The translations under genes and the position numbers were made by a program. From Polynucleobacter sp. MWH-CaK5 (GTDB lineage Bacteria; Pseudomonadota; Gammaproteobacteria; Burkholderiales; Burkholderiaceae), in assembly GCF_018687615.1 (NCBI RefSeq), contig NZ_CP061299.1, positions 1,163,433 to 1,227,432 of the forward strand: DNA of 64,000 nucleotides. Direction: 5' to 3'. The notes beneath the pieces are model-generated. The model did no database searches, had not been told where the DNA came from, and was given only the letters and a program-made list of their open reading frames with translations. Of the stretch, positions 8,539 through 16,872 are shown piece by piece (the stretch's first letter is position 1; every line of letters begins with the position of its first letter).

Positions 8539-9594
8539 TTAAGCTGGGAATTGAGATAAGAAACGAATGTCGTTTTCAAAGAACAAACGCAAATCGTCAA
8601 TGCCATAGCGCAACATGGTCAAGCGCTCTAAACCTGAGCCAAAAGCAAATCCAATATAACGCTCAGGGTCTAGACCCATGTTGCGCAAAACAGTTGGATG
8701 AACTTGACCTGCTCCTGAAATTTCTAACCAACGACCCGCCAACTTGCCTGAACCAAAGGCCATATCAATTTCTGCTGATGGCTCTGTGAACGGGAAGTAC
8801 GATGGGCGGAAACGAACATCAATGGCGTCCGTTTCAAAGAATGTTTTTAAGAAGTCGGTGTACACACCTTTGAGGTCTGCAAAAGATACGTTCTCTGCAA
8901 TCCACAAACCTTCTACTTGATTGAACATCGGTGAGTGCGTCGCATCACTATCAACACGGTAAGTGCGACCTGGTGCAATCACTTTGATCGGTGGCATTAC
9001 TCCATTTTTGGCATCTTTGGCGTGGCGTGCCACATGAGCGCTGGCATAACGAACTTGCATTGGGCTGGTGTGCGTGCGCAATAGCAATGGTTTGTTTTGC
9101 TCATCAACACCTTCCACATAGAAAGTGTCTTGCATGGATCTGGCTGGGTGATTTTCAGGGCTGTTCAGCGCCGTGAAATTGAACCAGTCGTTTTCGATTT
9201 CTGGGCCATCGGCCACATCGAAACCAACTGATCGGAAAATTTGTTCAACACGTTCCCAAGTGCGCATCACTGGATGCAAGCTACCACTGTCTTGACCACG
9301 ACCTGGCATGGTGACATCAATGGCTTCAGCACTTAAACGAGTTTGTAAGACAGCATCAGCCAATGCTTGGCGACGCGCATTGAGCGCTGCTTCTACGGCT
9401 GATTTAACTTGGTTGATTTCTGCGCCGGCTGCTTTGCGTGCCTCAGGATCCAACGCACCTAGCGACTTAAGACGCTCTGTGAGAATTCCGGATTTACCGA
9501 GGTAGCGTGCCTTGGCGTCTTCGAGGGCCGCCGAATCGGCGGCACCATCGAAGTCCCGCTTGGCATCCTCGACAACTTGGTCGAGTGAAACCAT
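8539..9594 (-). CDS. pheS: Phenylalanyl-tRNA synthetase alpha subunit
   Basis: Catalytic subunit of PheRS, 351 residues. An N-terminal coiled-coil domain (residues 1-90) that contacts tRNA-Phe is followed by the class II core: motif 2 region (VIAPGRTYRVDSDATHSPMFNQVEGL), FRPSYFPFTEPSAEID and the motif 3 stretch GFAFGSGLERLTMLRYGIDDLR. The Ala/Ser residue that follows FGSG..R in E. coli numbering cannot be used here to infer analogue sensitivity without alignment. The first 35 or so codons are markedly G+C richer (about 60% over 9481-9600) than the neighbouring genes. Confidence 0.98.
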   Translation of the reverse strand: MVSLDQVVEDAKRDFDGAADSAALEDAKARYLGKSGILTERLKSLGALDPEARKAAGAEINQVKSAVEAALNARRQALADAVLQTRLSAEAIDVTMPGRGQDSGSLHPVMRTWERVEQIFRSVGFDVADGPEIENDWFNFTALNSPENHPARSMQDTFYVEGVDEQNKPLLLRTHTSPMQVRYASAHVARHAKDAKNGVMPPIKVIAPGRTYRVDSDATHSPMFNQVEGLWIAENVSFADLKGVYTDFLKTFFETDAIDVRFRPSYFPFTEPSAEIDMAFGSGKLAGRWLEISGAGQVHPTVLRNMGLDPERYIGFAFGSGLERLTMLRYGIDDLRLFFENDIRFLSQFPA

Positions 9595-9607
9595 GTGCGG
9601 GCCCTAC

Positions 9608-9967
9608 TTACGCAGCTACTACTGTTTTGATACGAGCGACTAAGGCAGCAAACGCTGGCTTGTCGTTGATCGCCATGTCAGATAGAACCTTACGGTCTAA
9701 CTCAACACCTGATCGCTTCATACCATTCATGAATACGCTGTATGTCACATCGTATTGGCGAACAGCAGCATTGATACGTGCAATCCACAAAGCACGGAAT
9801 ACGCGCTTCTTATTGCGACGGTCACGGTAAGCGTACTGACCAGCACGCATAACCGCTTGCTTAGCAATACGGAATACATTCTTACGACGGCCGCGGTAAC
9901 CTTTGGCAGCATCGATAACTTTTTTATGACGGGCTCTAGCTGTAACCCCGCGTTTGACTCTTGGCAT
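9608..9967 (-). CDS. rplT: 50S ribosomal protein L20
   Basis: 119 residues, the usual length. The basic N-terminal extension (MPRVKRGVTARARHKKVIDAAKGYRGRRKN) threads into 23S rRNA, and the globular C-terminus (GMKRSGVELDRKVLSDMAINDKPAFAALV) is the part that in other bacteria binds the rpmI-rplT mRNA as autorepressor. It follows rpmI by 23 nt. Confidence 0.98.
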   Translation of the reverse strand: MPRVKRGVTARARHKKVIDAAKGYRGRRKNVFRIAKQAVMRAGQYAYRDRRNKKRVFRALWIARINAAVRQYDVTYSVFMNGMKRSGVELDRKVLSDMAINDKPAFAALVARIKTVVAA

Positions 9968-9990
9968 GTGATTCTCCTATTCGTCTGAGG

Positions 9991-10188
9991 TTAAGCGTAA
10001 GGCATCATGGAACGTACTGATTTCACATCTGAATCATGTACGGCAACTGCACCGCGAAGGTGACGTTTGTTCTTAGTCGTCTTCTTGGTCAGAATATGGC
10101 GCTTGAACGCTTGACCACGTTTGATAGAACCGCTTGCGCGAACTCTAAAACGCTTAGCTGCACCGCTTTTCGTTTTCATCTTGGGCAT
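9991..10188 (-). CDS. rpmI: 50S ribosomal protein L35
   Basis: 65 residues beginning MPKMKTKSGAAKRFRVRASG, the typical L35 opening, and rich in Lys and Arg throughout. AAAAGGGAGCAGTT precedes the ATG, a strong ribosome site. A 166-nt structured leader separates it from infC, whereas rplT follows closely, so rpmI and rplT may be controlled together through that leader. Confidence 0.97.
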   Translation of the reverse strand: MPKMKTKSGAAKRFRVRASGSIKRGQAFKRHILTKKTTKNKRHLRGAVAVHDSDVKSVRSMMPYA

Positions 10189-10354
10189 AACTGCTCCCTT
10201 TTCACTAATTTGTACGACTTAGGTGGCAATCGACGATTGCGCTTCTATTACCCAGACATACTTCTAAATAAGACTTTCGTCTTTCTCCGGTCTGACTTAC
10301 GTCGCCGGGTTACTGCATCACCTTTTCAGGTAATTCTTTCACTCGTTAGAGTGA
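10189..10354 (-). promoter_or_regulatory. infC-rpmI intercistronic leader with several stem-loops
   Basis: 166 nt between infC and rpmI, unusually long within a tight operon. Read on the transcribed strand it offers CACTC-taac-GAGTG right after the infC stop, AAGAC-GAAA-GTCTT (a GNRA-type tetraloop) and CAATCG-t-CGATTG ahead of the rpmI ribosome site. In E. coli and Bacillus, L20 represses rpmI-rplT through structures in the corresponding place. That it does so here is inferred from position only. Confidence 0.4.
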
Positions 10355-10876
10355 TTATTTCTTCTTGATGGGGGAAAGAACCATCACCATCTGGCGCCCC
10401 TCCATCTTTGGAAACTGCTCAACAGCGCCATACGGCTCCAGATCAGCTTTCAATCTTTCCAACATGCGCACACCAATTTCTTGGTGGGCCAATTCACGAC
10501 CTCGGAAACGCAAAGTGATTTTTGTTTTATCACCTTCTTCTAAGAATCTCACCAAATTGCGCAACTTAACGTTGTAGTCACCGTCATCAGTGCCAGGGCG
10601 GAATTTAACTTCCTTCACCTGAATAACTTTTTGCTTTAACTTCGCTTCGTGAGCTTTTTTAGCTTCTTGGTATTTGAACTTGCCGTAATCCATCACACGG
10701 GCAACCGGAGGTTCTGCCGTTGGGGCAATCTCCACCAAATCTAATTCGCTCTCTTCCGCCAGTCTTAAAGCATCAGCCAATTTCACCACTCCAAGTGGTT
10801 CACTGTCGTTGCCAATTAATCGTAATTCGGGGGCAGTAATTTCCCGGTTAATACGATGAGTTTTCTCAGTAGCTAT
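10355..10876 (-). CDS. infC: Translation initiation factor IF-3, AUA start codon
   Basis: IF-3 binds the 30S subunit and checks the initiator tRNA and start codon. From the AUA at 10876 the protein has 173 residues and a complete N-terminal domain (ATEKTHRINREITAPELRL), linker and C-terminal domain ending SPIKKK. The first in-frame ATG, at 10789, would delete the conserved N-terminal strand. A TGA stop lies five codons above the AUA, no ATG, GTG or TTG occurs before the conserved region, and AAGGA sits 8 nt in front. Rare AUU/AUA/AUC starts are the known basis of IF-3 autoregulation. The gene lies 42 nt behind thrS. Confidence 0.95.
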   Translation of the reverse strand: MATEKTHRINREITAPELRLIGNDSEPLGVVKLADALRLAEESELDLVEIAPTAEPPVARVMDYGKFKYQEAKKAHEAKLKQKVIQVKEVKFRPGTDDGDYNVKLRNLVRFLEEGDKTKITLRFRGRELAHQEIGVRMLERLKADLEPYGAVEQFPKMEGRQMVMVLSPIKKK

Positions 10877-10918
10877 CTCGTGTTTCCTTCAAAATTTTTT
10901 AACAAGACCTTGCTCACC

Positions 10919-12841
10919 TCAGACTGGCTGGGGTCCGACCTTCTGGGATACATCCTGTTGGAGTCGGGCGATGAAGTCTTCGATTGGCATTACACCTAAA
11001 TCAACTCCACCTCTGGCGCGCACGGCCACCGCATTTGCTTCTGCTTCCTTGTCACCGACAACGATGAGATAAGGAACCTTCTGCATTGCGTGCTCACGGA
11101 TTTTAAACGTAATTTTCTCGTTCCGCAAATCAACTTCAGCTCTAAATCCTTGTTTTTTGAGGATTTGCTGTACTTTTTCAGCATATTCGGCTGAATTTCC
11201 GGAAATATTCATCACTATGCACTGAGTTGGTGCAAGCCAGGTAGGCATCGCGCCGGCATGGTTTTCGATCAAAATGCCGATAAATCGCTCCAAAGAACCC
11301 ACGATCGCACGGTGCAACATGACTGGTACTTGACGATCATTGTCAGCAGAAACGTATTCAGCGCCTAAACGTTGTGGCATTGAAAAGTCAACTTGCATGG
11401 TGCCGCACTGCCATGAACGACCGATTGAATCTTTGAGGTGGTATTCAATTTTTGGACCGTAGAAAGCACCCTCACCTGGCAACTCTTCCCACTCTTGACC
11501 AGAGGATTTCAAAGCATTGCGCAAGGCATCTTCTGCCTTATCCCAAATGGCGTCATCACCAACTCGCTTAGCAGGACGCAGGGCCAATTTAACGGCCACT
11601 TCTGTGAAACCAAAATCTTGGTAAACCGCACGCACGGCTTTATCGAAGTCAGCCACTTCAGATTGAATCTGATCTTCTGTACAGAAAATATGTCCGTCGT
11701 CTTGTGTGAAACCACGCACACGCATCAAACCGTGCAAGGCACCTGATGATTCATTGCGGTGACACTGACCAAACTCACCGTAACGCAACGGTAGTTCACG
11801 GTAGCTGTGTAAACCAGCGTTATAAATTTGTACGTGACCTGGGCAGTTCATCGGCTTCAAAGCATAGGCACGATTCTCAGACTCAGTCGTGAACATATTG
11901 TCTTTGTAGTTTTCCCAGTGGCCTGATTTTTCCCAAAGTCCACGGTCCAAGATTTGCGGAGCTTTGACTTCTTGGTAACCATTGTCTTGGTACACACGGC
12001 GCATGTATTGCTCTACTTGCTGCCAAATCGTCCAACCTTTTGGATGCCAGAAGATCAAGCCTGGAGCTTCTTCTTGGAAATGGAATAGATCTAATTGCTT
12101 ACCTAGTTTGCGGTGATCGCGTTTCTCAGCCTCTTCCAACATGTGGAAGTAAGCGTCTTGATCTTCTTTCTTGGCCCATGCTGTGGCGTAAATACGCTGA
12201 AGCATTTCGTTCTTGCTGTCGCCGCGCCAATAGGCACCTGCCACTTTGATCAATTTAAATACTTTTAATTTGCCAGTTGATGGCACGTGAGGACCGCGGC
12301 ACAAGTCAGTGAAGCCACCTTCTGAATACAAAGAAACATCTTCAGATTGCGGAATCGCTTCAATCAATTCTGCTTTGTAGTGCTCGCCCAAACCTTTGAA
12401 ATATTTAACAGCTTCATCACGACTCACCACACGACGCTCAATCTTCTCGTCTTTTTTGGCCAACTCAGCCATCCGCTTTTCAATCGCTACCAAGTCTTCT
12501 GGTGTGAATGGACGGCTGTAGGCAAAGTCATAATAAAAACCAGACTCGATCACCGGTCCGATGGTCACCTGCGCTTCTGGGTAGAGTTCTTTAACGGCAT
12601 AAGCCATCAAGTGGGCGCTGGAGTGACGAATAACTTCCAAGCCTTCTGGGTCTTTGTCTGTGACGATCGCAAGATTGCTATCAGAGTCGATCAAGTGACT
12701 GGTATCAACCAATTTGCCATTGACCTTACCGGCCAAAGCAGCTTTAGCCAAACCAGCACCAATGCTTTGTGCCACTTCGAAAACGGTCAATGGCGCGGGA
12801 TATTCGCGTTTTGATCCATCAGGTAATGTGACAACAACCAT
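10919..12841 (-). CDS. thrS: Threonyl-tRNA synthetase
   Basis: Charges tRNA-Thr. 640 residues, standard length. The N-terminal TGS domain (VVVTLPDGSKREYPAPLTVFEVAQSIG) is followed by the editing domain with HSSAHLMAYA (the HxxxH zinc-like site). The class II core shows the zinc-binding and ATP motifs MNCPGHVQIY, RNESSGALHGLMRVRGFTQDD and LHRAIVGSLERFIGIL. The C-terminal anticodon domain begins near APTQCIVMNISG. GGAGTTGAT precedes the ATG. tRNA-Val lies 107 nt upstream on the same strand, and infC follows, giving the usual thrS-infC-rpmI-rplT order. Confidence 0.98.
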   Translation of the reverse strand: MVVVTLPDGSKREYPAPLTVFEVAQSIGAGLAKAALAGKVNGKLVDTSHLIDSDSNLAIVTDKDPEGLEVIRHSSAHLMAYAVKELYPEAQVTIGPVIESGFYYDFAYSRPFTPEDLVAIEKRMAELAKKDEKIERRVVSRDEAVKYFKGLGEHYKAELIEAIPQSEDVSLYSEGGFTDLCRGPHVPSTGKLKVFKLIKVAGAYWRGDSKNEMLQRIYATAWAKKEDQDAYFHMLEEAEKRDHRKLGKQLDLFHFQEEAPGLIFWHPKGWTIWQQVEQYMRRVYQDNGYQEVKAPQILDRGLWEKSGHWENYKDNMFTTESENRAYALKPMNCPGHVQIYNAGLHSYRELPLRYGEFGQCHRNESSGALHGLMRVRGFTQDDGHIFCTEDQIQSEVADFDKAVRAVYQDFGFTEVAVKLALRPAKRVGDDAIWDKAEDALRNALKSSGQEWEELPGEGAFYGPKIEYHLKDSIGRSWQCGTMQVDFSMPQRLGAEYVSADNDRQVPVMLHRAIVGSLERFIGILIENHAGAMPTWLAPTQCIVMNISGNSAEYAEKVQQILKKQGFRAEVDLRNEKITFKIREHAMQKVPYLIVVGDKEAEANAVAVRARGGVDLGVMPIEDFIARLQQDVSQKVGPQPV

Positions 12842-12947
12842 ATCAACTCCAAAAATTTAGCGCGGTGCTCTGGGGTCTGATTGAACCTAGGACATTCCGC
12901 GCCAGTTTTTACATCACTGCACCATACTTTGATGGTGCCAAATTCGT

Positions 12948-13024
<77 letters not shown>

Positions 13025-13052
13025 ATTAAGACCGACAGTTTATCACTTGTGG

Positions 13053-14990
13053 CTACTTCCTTCTTGCCTCAGTGACACCTTTGACCTCTAAAAGAGCACT
13101 CACAGCGGTTTGCAAACCATTGGTTGAGGGCACTTCAATCGTGAACTGCATGCTGGCAATACCTTTGCGAGATTGAGTTTTGACGCCTGTGACGTTGATT
13201 TTTAGGCGTGAGAACACCTCAGAAATATCGCGCAATAAACCCTGGCGATCGACGGCCATCAAAGCCAGATCCACTGGGAACAATGACTTGCCTTGAGGTT
13301 GATTGCCCCACTCAGTGACCACCACTCTTTCTGGCGCTCTGGCAAGCAGTTGCTTGAAAGTACTGCAGTCTTGTCGATGAATCGATACGCCACGACCTCG
13401 GGTCACAAATCCACTGATCGGATCTGGTGGCACAGGGCGGCAGCAACGCGATAGTTGCGTGAGCAAAGAATCAACCCCAACCACCAAGACATCGCCTTGG
13501 CCCGATTTAACTTTGCTCTTGCGCAAGATGATGTCGGGCAACTCAGGCTTAACAACTTCAGCTGTCCCATCATCTTTATCAGCCTTGTCAGTTTTGTCAC
13601 CATCTTGTTCAGCTTGCTGCGCCGTGAACCAAGCACGCACTTTTGATTTAGCACGATTCGTCGCGAGGTAGCCGCGCTCTGCATTCAACCAATCTAAAGA
13701 AGGGCCGCCTTGTTTGACAGAAATGATCTCAACGGTTTGGCCATTTTTTAGTCGCGTGTCCAAAGGCACCATCGCACCATCAACCCGCGAGCCTCTGCAG
13801 CGGTGACCCAAGTCCGTGTGAACCGAATACGCGAAATCAATCGGAGTAGCACCCTGCTGTAAAGGTACGACCTGACCCAAAGGTGTCAGCACATAAATTT
13901 GATCATCAAGCTCTTGCCCTTTGAGTTGATCCCAAGCGTCTTCCTTCCAAGCAATCAACTGTCTGGCCCACGCAATGCGGCGATCGTATTCTTCCTTGGC
14001 ACTCACCGTACCGGCATAACCTTGCTTGCCCGCTTCTTTGTAACGCCAATGCGCAGCCACACCGTACTCGGCTTGCTTGTGCATTTCATGGGTTCTGACT
14101 TGCACTTCAAATGAAATGTTGTCCGCATCCATCACCACGGTGTGCAGCGATTGATAACCGTTGGGTTTTGGTCTGGCAATGTAGTCGTCAAATTCTTTTG
14201 GGATGGGTTGCCAGATGTGATGCACGATGCCCAAGGCAGCGTAGCAATCTTTCACATCATCGACCATGATGCGAAATGCGCGCACATCGTAAAGCTGAGC
14301 AAAGTCGATGGACTTGCCCTGCATTTTTTTCCAAATGCTGTAAATGTGTTTTGGACGACCCTGCACTTCACCTTTGATGCCCGCTTGATTTAATTCTGCT
14401 TGCAAGCGATCCATGACATCAGCAATAAATGCTTCACGTTCAACACGTTTTGAATCTAACAAACTCGCGATCTGTTTGTAGGTGTCTGGAGCCAAGCATC
14501 GAAATGCCAAATCTTCCATCTCCCACTTCAATTGCCAAATACCCAAACGGTTGGCCAATGCAGCATCGACATCCAAGATGTCTTGCGCCCAAGATGTTTG
14601 TATTTCGATTCTTTGTGAGGTGACCCAACGCAAGGTTTGAACCACTGATGCTAAATGCAATAGCACCACGCGCAAGTCATGCGCAAATGCCAAAAGCATT
14701 TTTCTTAAAACTTCTACTTGAGCTTGCGCACTTTGACCAAGTTGATTGGATGACTGTCGGGCAATTTTTAATTGCGCTGCTTTCAGCGCGCGATAACCCA
14801 TGATCAATTGAGCGACTTCTTGCCCCAATTGTTTTTCTAGAGATTCTTTAGAGAGTGTTGAGTCAAGATGCTCGGCAGCCAAGCAACTGGCTTCATCTAA
14901 CTTTAAGAAGAGCAGGATCTCCTTCACGCCCATGGCATGGGCATGAAGGTCTTCTCCAAACAATAAATCGGTCTTAACTATAGAACTCAC
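13053..14990 (-). CDS. relA: RelA-type (p)ppGpp synthetase, GTG start
   Basis: Makes (p)ppGpp from ATP and GTP/GDP on starved ribosomes. Synthetase domain residues about 205-330: GRPKHIYSIWKKM, then EFDD (266-269) within EFDDYIARPKPNGYQSLHT; EFDD rather than RFKD marks the synthesis-only RelA class. The HD region (FAHDLRVVLLHLASVVQTLR) lacks hydrolase residues. TGS (IDFAYSVHTDLGHRC), the CC-containing zinc-finger region (SRCCRPVP) and a C-terminal ACT domain follow. At 645 residues it lacks about 55 N-terminal residues of E. coli RelA; an in-frame TAG two codons above the GTG excludes a longer protein. It overlaps the hydrolase stop by 17 nt. Confidence 0.93.
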   Translation of the reverse strand: MSSIVKTDLLFGEDLHAHAMGVKEILLFLKLDEASCLAAEHLDSTLSKESLEKQLGQEVAQLIMGYRALKAAQLKIARQSSNQLGQSAQAQVEVLRKMLLAFAHDLRVVLLHLASVVQTLRWVTSQRIEIQTSWAQDILDVDAALANRLGIWQLKWEMEDLAFRCLAPDTYKQIASLLDSKRVEREAFIADVMDRLQAELNQAGIKGEVQGRPKHIYSIWKKMQGKSIDFAQLYDVRAFRIMVDDVKDCYAALGIVHHIWQPIPKEFDDYIARPKPNGYQSLHTVVMDADNISFEVQVRTHEMHKQAEYGVAAHWRYKEAGKQGYAGTVSAKEEYDRRIAWARQLIAWKEDAWDQLKGQELDDQIYVLTPLGQVVPLQQGATPIDFAYSVHTDLGHRCRGSRVDGAMVPLDTRLKNGQTVEIISVKQGGPSLDWLNAERGYLATNRAKSKVRAWFTAQQAEQDGDKTDKADKDDGTAEVVKPELPDIILRKSKVKSGQGDVLVVGVDSLLTQLSRCCRPVPPDPISGFVTRGRGVSIHRQDCSTFKQLLARAPERVVVTEWGNQPQGKSLFPVDLALMAVDRQGLLRDISEVFSRLKINVTGVKTQSRKGIASMQFTIEVPSTNGLQTAVSALLEVKGVTEARRK

Positions 14991-16032
14991 GTGCTAAGGA
15001 TACCTGTTCTGGCGTGATGAATGCCGGAGCATGACCCACCCCAAGAATTTCGGTGCTTTTTGCTTTGGGGTTACGACGACACATCTCATTCACTGTGAGC
15101 CCTGAAATCAAATCAGAATCAGCACCACGCACAATCAGCATCTCAGCCTTGATTGCATCGTAGGCTTTCCAGGTCATCATTTCACCCATCATGGAAGTCA
15201 TCTTATTAACTGCTGAAAATGGTTTAACAATGTCCGGGTCGTAATGCACGATCCACTGATCACCATCTTTTTTCAAATGAGGGCCGTTGTAGTCTTTCCA
15301 CTGCTCTGGTGTGAAAGTTCCAAAAGGTTCACAAATGCGATTGAGATAAATCAAGCCTTCTTTTTTGCTGTTAAAGCGCAAAGGTTTGCCAACATAATCA
15401 CCCAAACGTTTGAGCGCTGTTGGTTCAATTCTTGGGCCAACGTCATTGAGAATCATTTTTTTAATCGGTGAGTTTTTCTGGCTCGCCATGAAGATGCCAA
15501 TCAAACCACCCATCGATGTGCCAAACCAATCAACTTCTTGCAAACCTAACTGTGCAAGAAGTGCATTCATATCAGTCACATATTGCGGAATGCCATACAA
15601 CATCGGATTTTCTAACCAATCAGAATCTCCCCGCCCCACAATGTCTGGGCAGATCACTCTGTAACGATCGCGCATGGCTTTGGCCAGGACTGTGAAGTCA
15701 CTGCCGCGGCGAGTTAAGCCGTGCACACAGATCAAGACTCGTGGGTTATTGGGACCTCCCCACTCGTGATACGCCATCTTATGAAAGCCTGATGGGCTGG
15801 CGCATTGCACATAGTGCGTTCTACATTCTGGATCAGGAAGATCAGGAACATCCTCAACTGGGATGGGGTAATTAATCGCTGGTGTTGATAGCGGTACTGC
15901 TACCTCATTCTTTACTTCGCTCTTTACTTCACCGACCGGCGCTTGCGACACGCCCACAGAGCTTGTGAGTTCTATCTCATAAGAGCTCTGTGGTTTCTTT
16001 CCGAAGAGTCGTTGAAGTAAGCGCTTGAGCAT
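14974..16032 (-). CDS. Alpha/beta hydrolase, translationally coupled to bdhA
   Basis: 352 residues starting at MLKRLLQRLFGKKPQ. A polar N-terminal segment of about 75 residues precedes the hydrolase fold: HEWGGPNNPRVLICVHGLTRRGSDF (oxyanion region HG), the nucleophile elbow GTSMGG (in VDWFGTSMGGLIG), ADSDLISG as acid region and VGHAPAF with the catalytic His. The family includes esterases and PHB-oligomer hydrolases, and the overlap with 3-hydroxybutyrate dehydrogenase makes a 3-hydroxybutyrate oligomer or ester substrate plausible, but that is inference. The start shares its A with the bdhA stop (TAATG), so an in-frame GTG or ATG upstream is unlikely to be used. Confidence 0.88.
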   Translation of the reverse strand: MLKRLLQRLFGKKPQSSYEIELTSSVGVSQAPVGEVKSEVKNEVAVPLSTPAINYPIPVEDVPDLPDPECRTHYVQCASPSGFHKMAYHEWGGPNNPRVLICVHGLTRRGSDFTVLAKAMRDRYRVICPDIVGRGDSDWLENPMLYGIPQYVTDMNALLAQLGLQEVDWFGTSMGGLIGIFMASQKNSPIKKMILNDVGPRIEPTALKRLGDYVGKPLRFNSKKEGLIYLNRICEPFGTFTPEQWKDYNGPHLKKDGDQWIVHYDPDIVKPFSAVNKMTSMMGEMMTWKAYDAIKAEMLIVRGADSDLISGLTVNEMCRRNPKAKSTEILGVGHAPAFITPEQVSLAREFYS

Positions 16033-16808
16033 TACTGGGCTACCCAGCCTCCATCCATGTTCCAAGCAACACCACGTATTTGCGTGGCCGCTGGACTACA
16101 GAAGAACACTGCCAAAGCTGCTAATTGATCAGGAGTGACGAATTCGCCAGATGGTTGCTTTTCAGAAAGCAAACGCTTCTTAGCTTCTTCATTGTTCACC
16201 TTGTCTTTTTCAGCGCGAGCATCCACTTGTTTTTGCACCAATGGAGTCAACACCCAACCTGGGCAAATCGCATTACAAGTCACACCGGTTTGCGCTGTTT
16301 CTAAAGCTGTTACTTTTGTTAAACCAACGATGCCGTGTTTAGCAGCCACATACGCTGACTTCTGCGCAGAGGCTACCAAGCCATGCACGGATGCCAAGTT
16401 GATGATGCGACCCCAATTGCGTTGCTTCATGCCAGGCAATGCCATGCGCGTGGTGTGAAACGCTGAAGACAAGTTGATCGCAATGATCGCGTCCCAACGA
16501 TCCACTGGGAAGTCTTCCACATTGGCCACGTGCTGAATACCTGCGTTATTGACCAAAATATCAATCGCACCAAAACGCTTTTCAGCGGCTTGCATCATCG
16601 CTTCGATTTCTGCAGGCTTGCTCATGTCAGCGCCGTGGTAATCCACTTCAACACCAAAAGCTTTGACTTCAGCCATCGCTGCGTCTTTTTCTCCAAAGCC
16701 GTTCATCATGATATTGGCACCCTGCTCTGCCAATGCTTTAGCAATACCCAAGCCAATACCACTGGTTGAACCAGTGACCAATGCTGTTTTACCTTTCAAC
16801 ATACTCAT
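16032..16808 (-). CDS. bdhA: 3-hydroxybutyrate dehydrogenase (short-chain dehydrogenase)
   Basis: NAD-dependent oxidation of D-3-hydroxybutyrate to acetoacetate, the first step in using PHB or ketone bodies. 258 residues, the usual size. SDR motifs: TGSTSGIGLGIA (cofactor loop, residues about 11-22), NNAG with VNNAGIQHV, the catalytic Ser in INLASVHGLV, and YVAAKHG (YxxxK). The C-terminus ending WNMDGGWVAQ is typical of this dehydrogenase. An in-frame TTG five codons upstream is possible, but ATG at 16808 has TTGGAGCG at good spacing. The acetoacetate could be activated by the ScoAB transferase encoded upstream. Confidence 0.93.
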   Translation of the reverse strand: MSMLKGKTALVTGSTSGIGLGIAKALAEQGANIMMNGFGEKDAAMAEVKAFGVEVDYHGADMSKPAEIEAMMQAAEKRFGAIDILVNNAGIQHVANVEDFPVDRWDAIIAINLSSAFHTTRMALPGMKQRNWGRIINLASVHGLVASAQKSAYVAAKHGIVGLTKVTALETAQTGVTCNAICPGWVLTPLVQKQVDARAEKDKVNNEEAKKRLLSEKQPSGEFVTPDQLAALAVFFCSPAATQIRGVAWNMDGGWVAQ

Positions 16809-16872
16809 ATCCAATCGCTCCAAAATATTTAATAATTTATTTAATAAATAACTTATTTGTTAATACAGTAAT

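Noticed and set aside
10355..10789. infC starting at the ATG at 10789
   Set aside because: This removes the conserved N-terminal strand of IF-3; the AUA at 10876 restores it.
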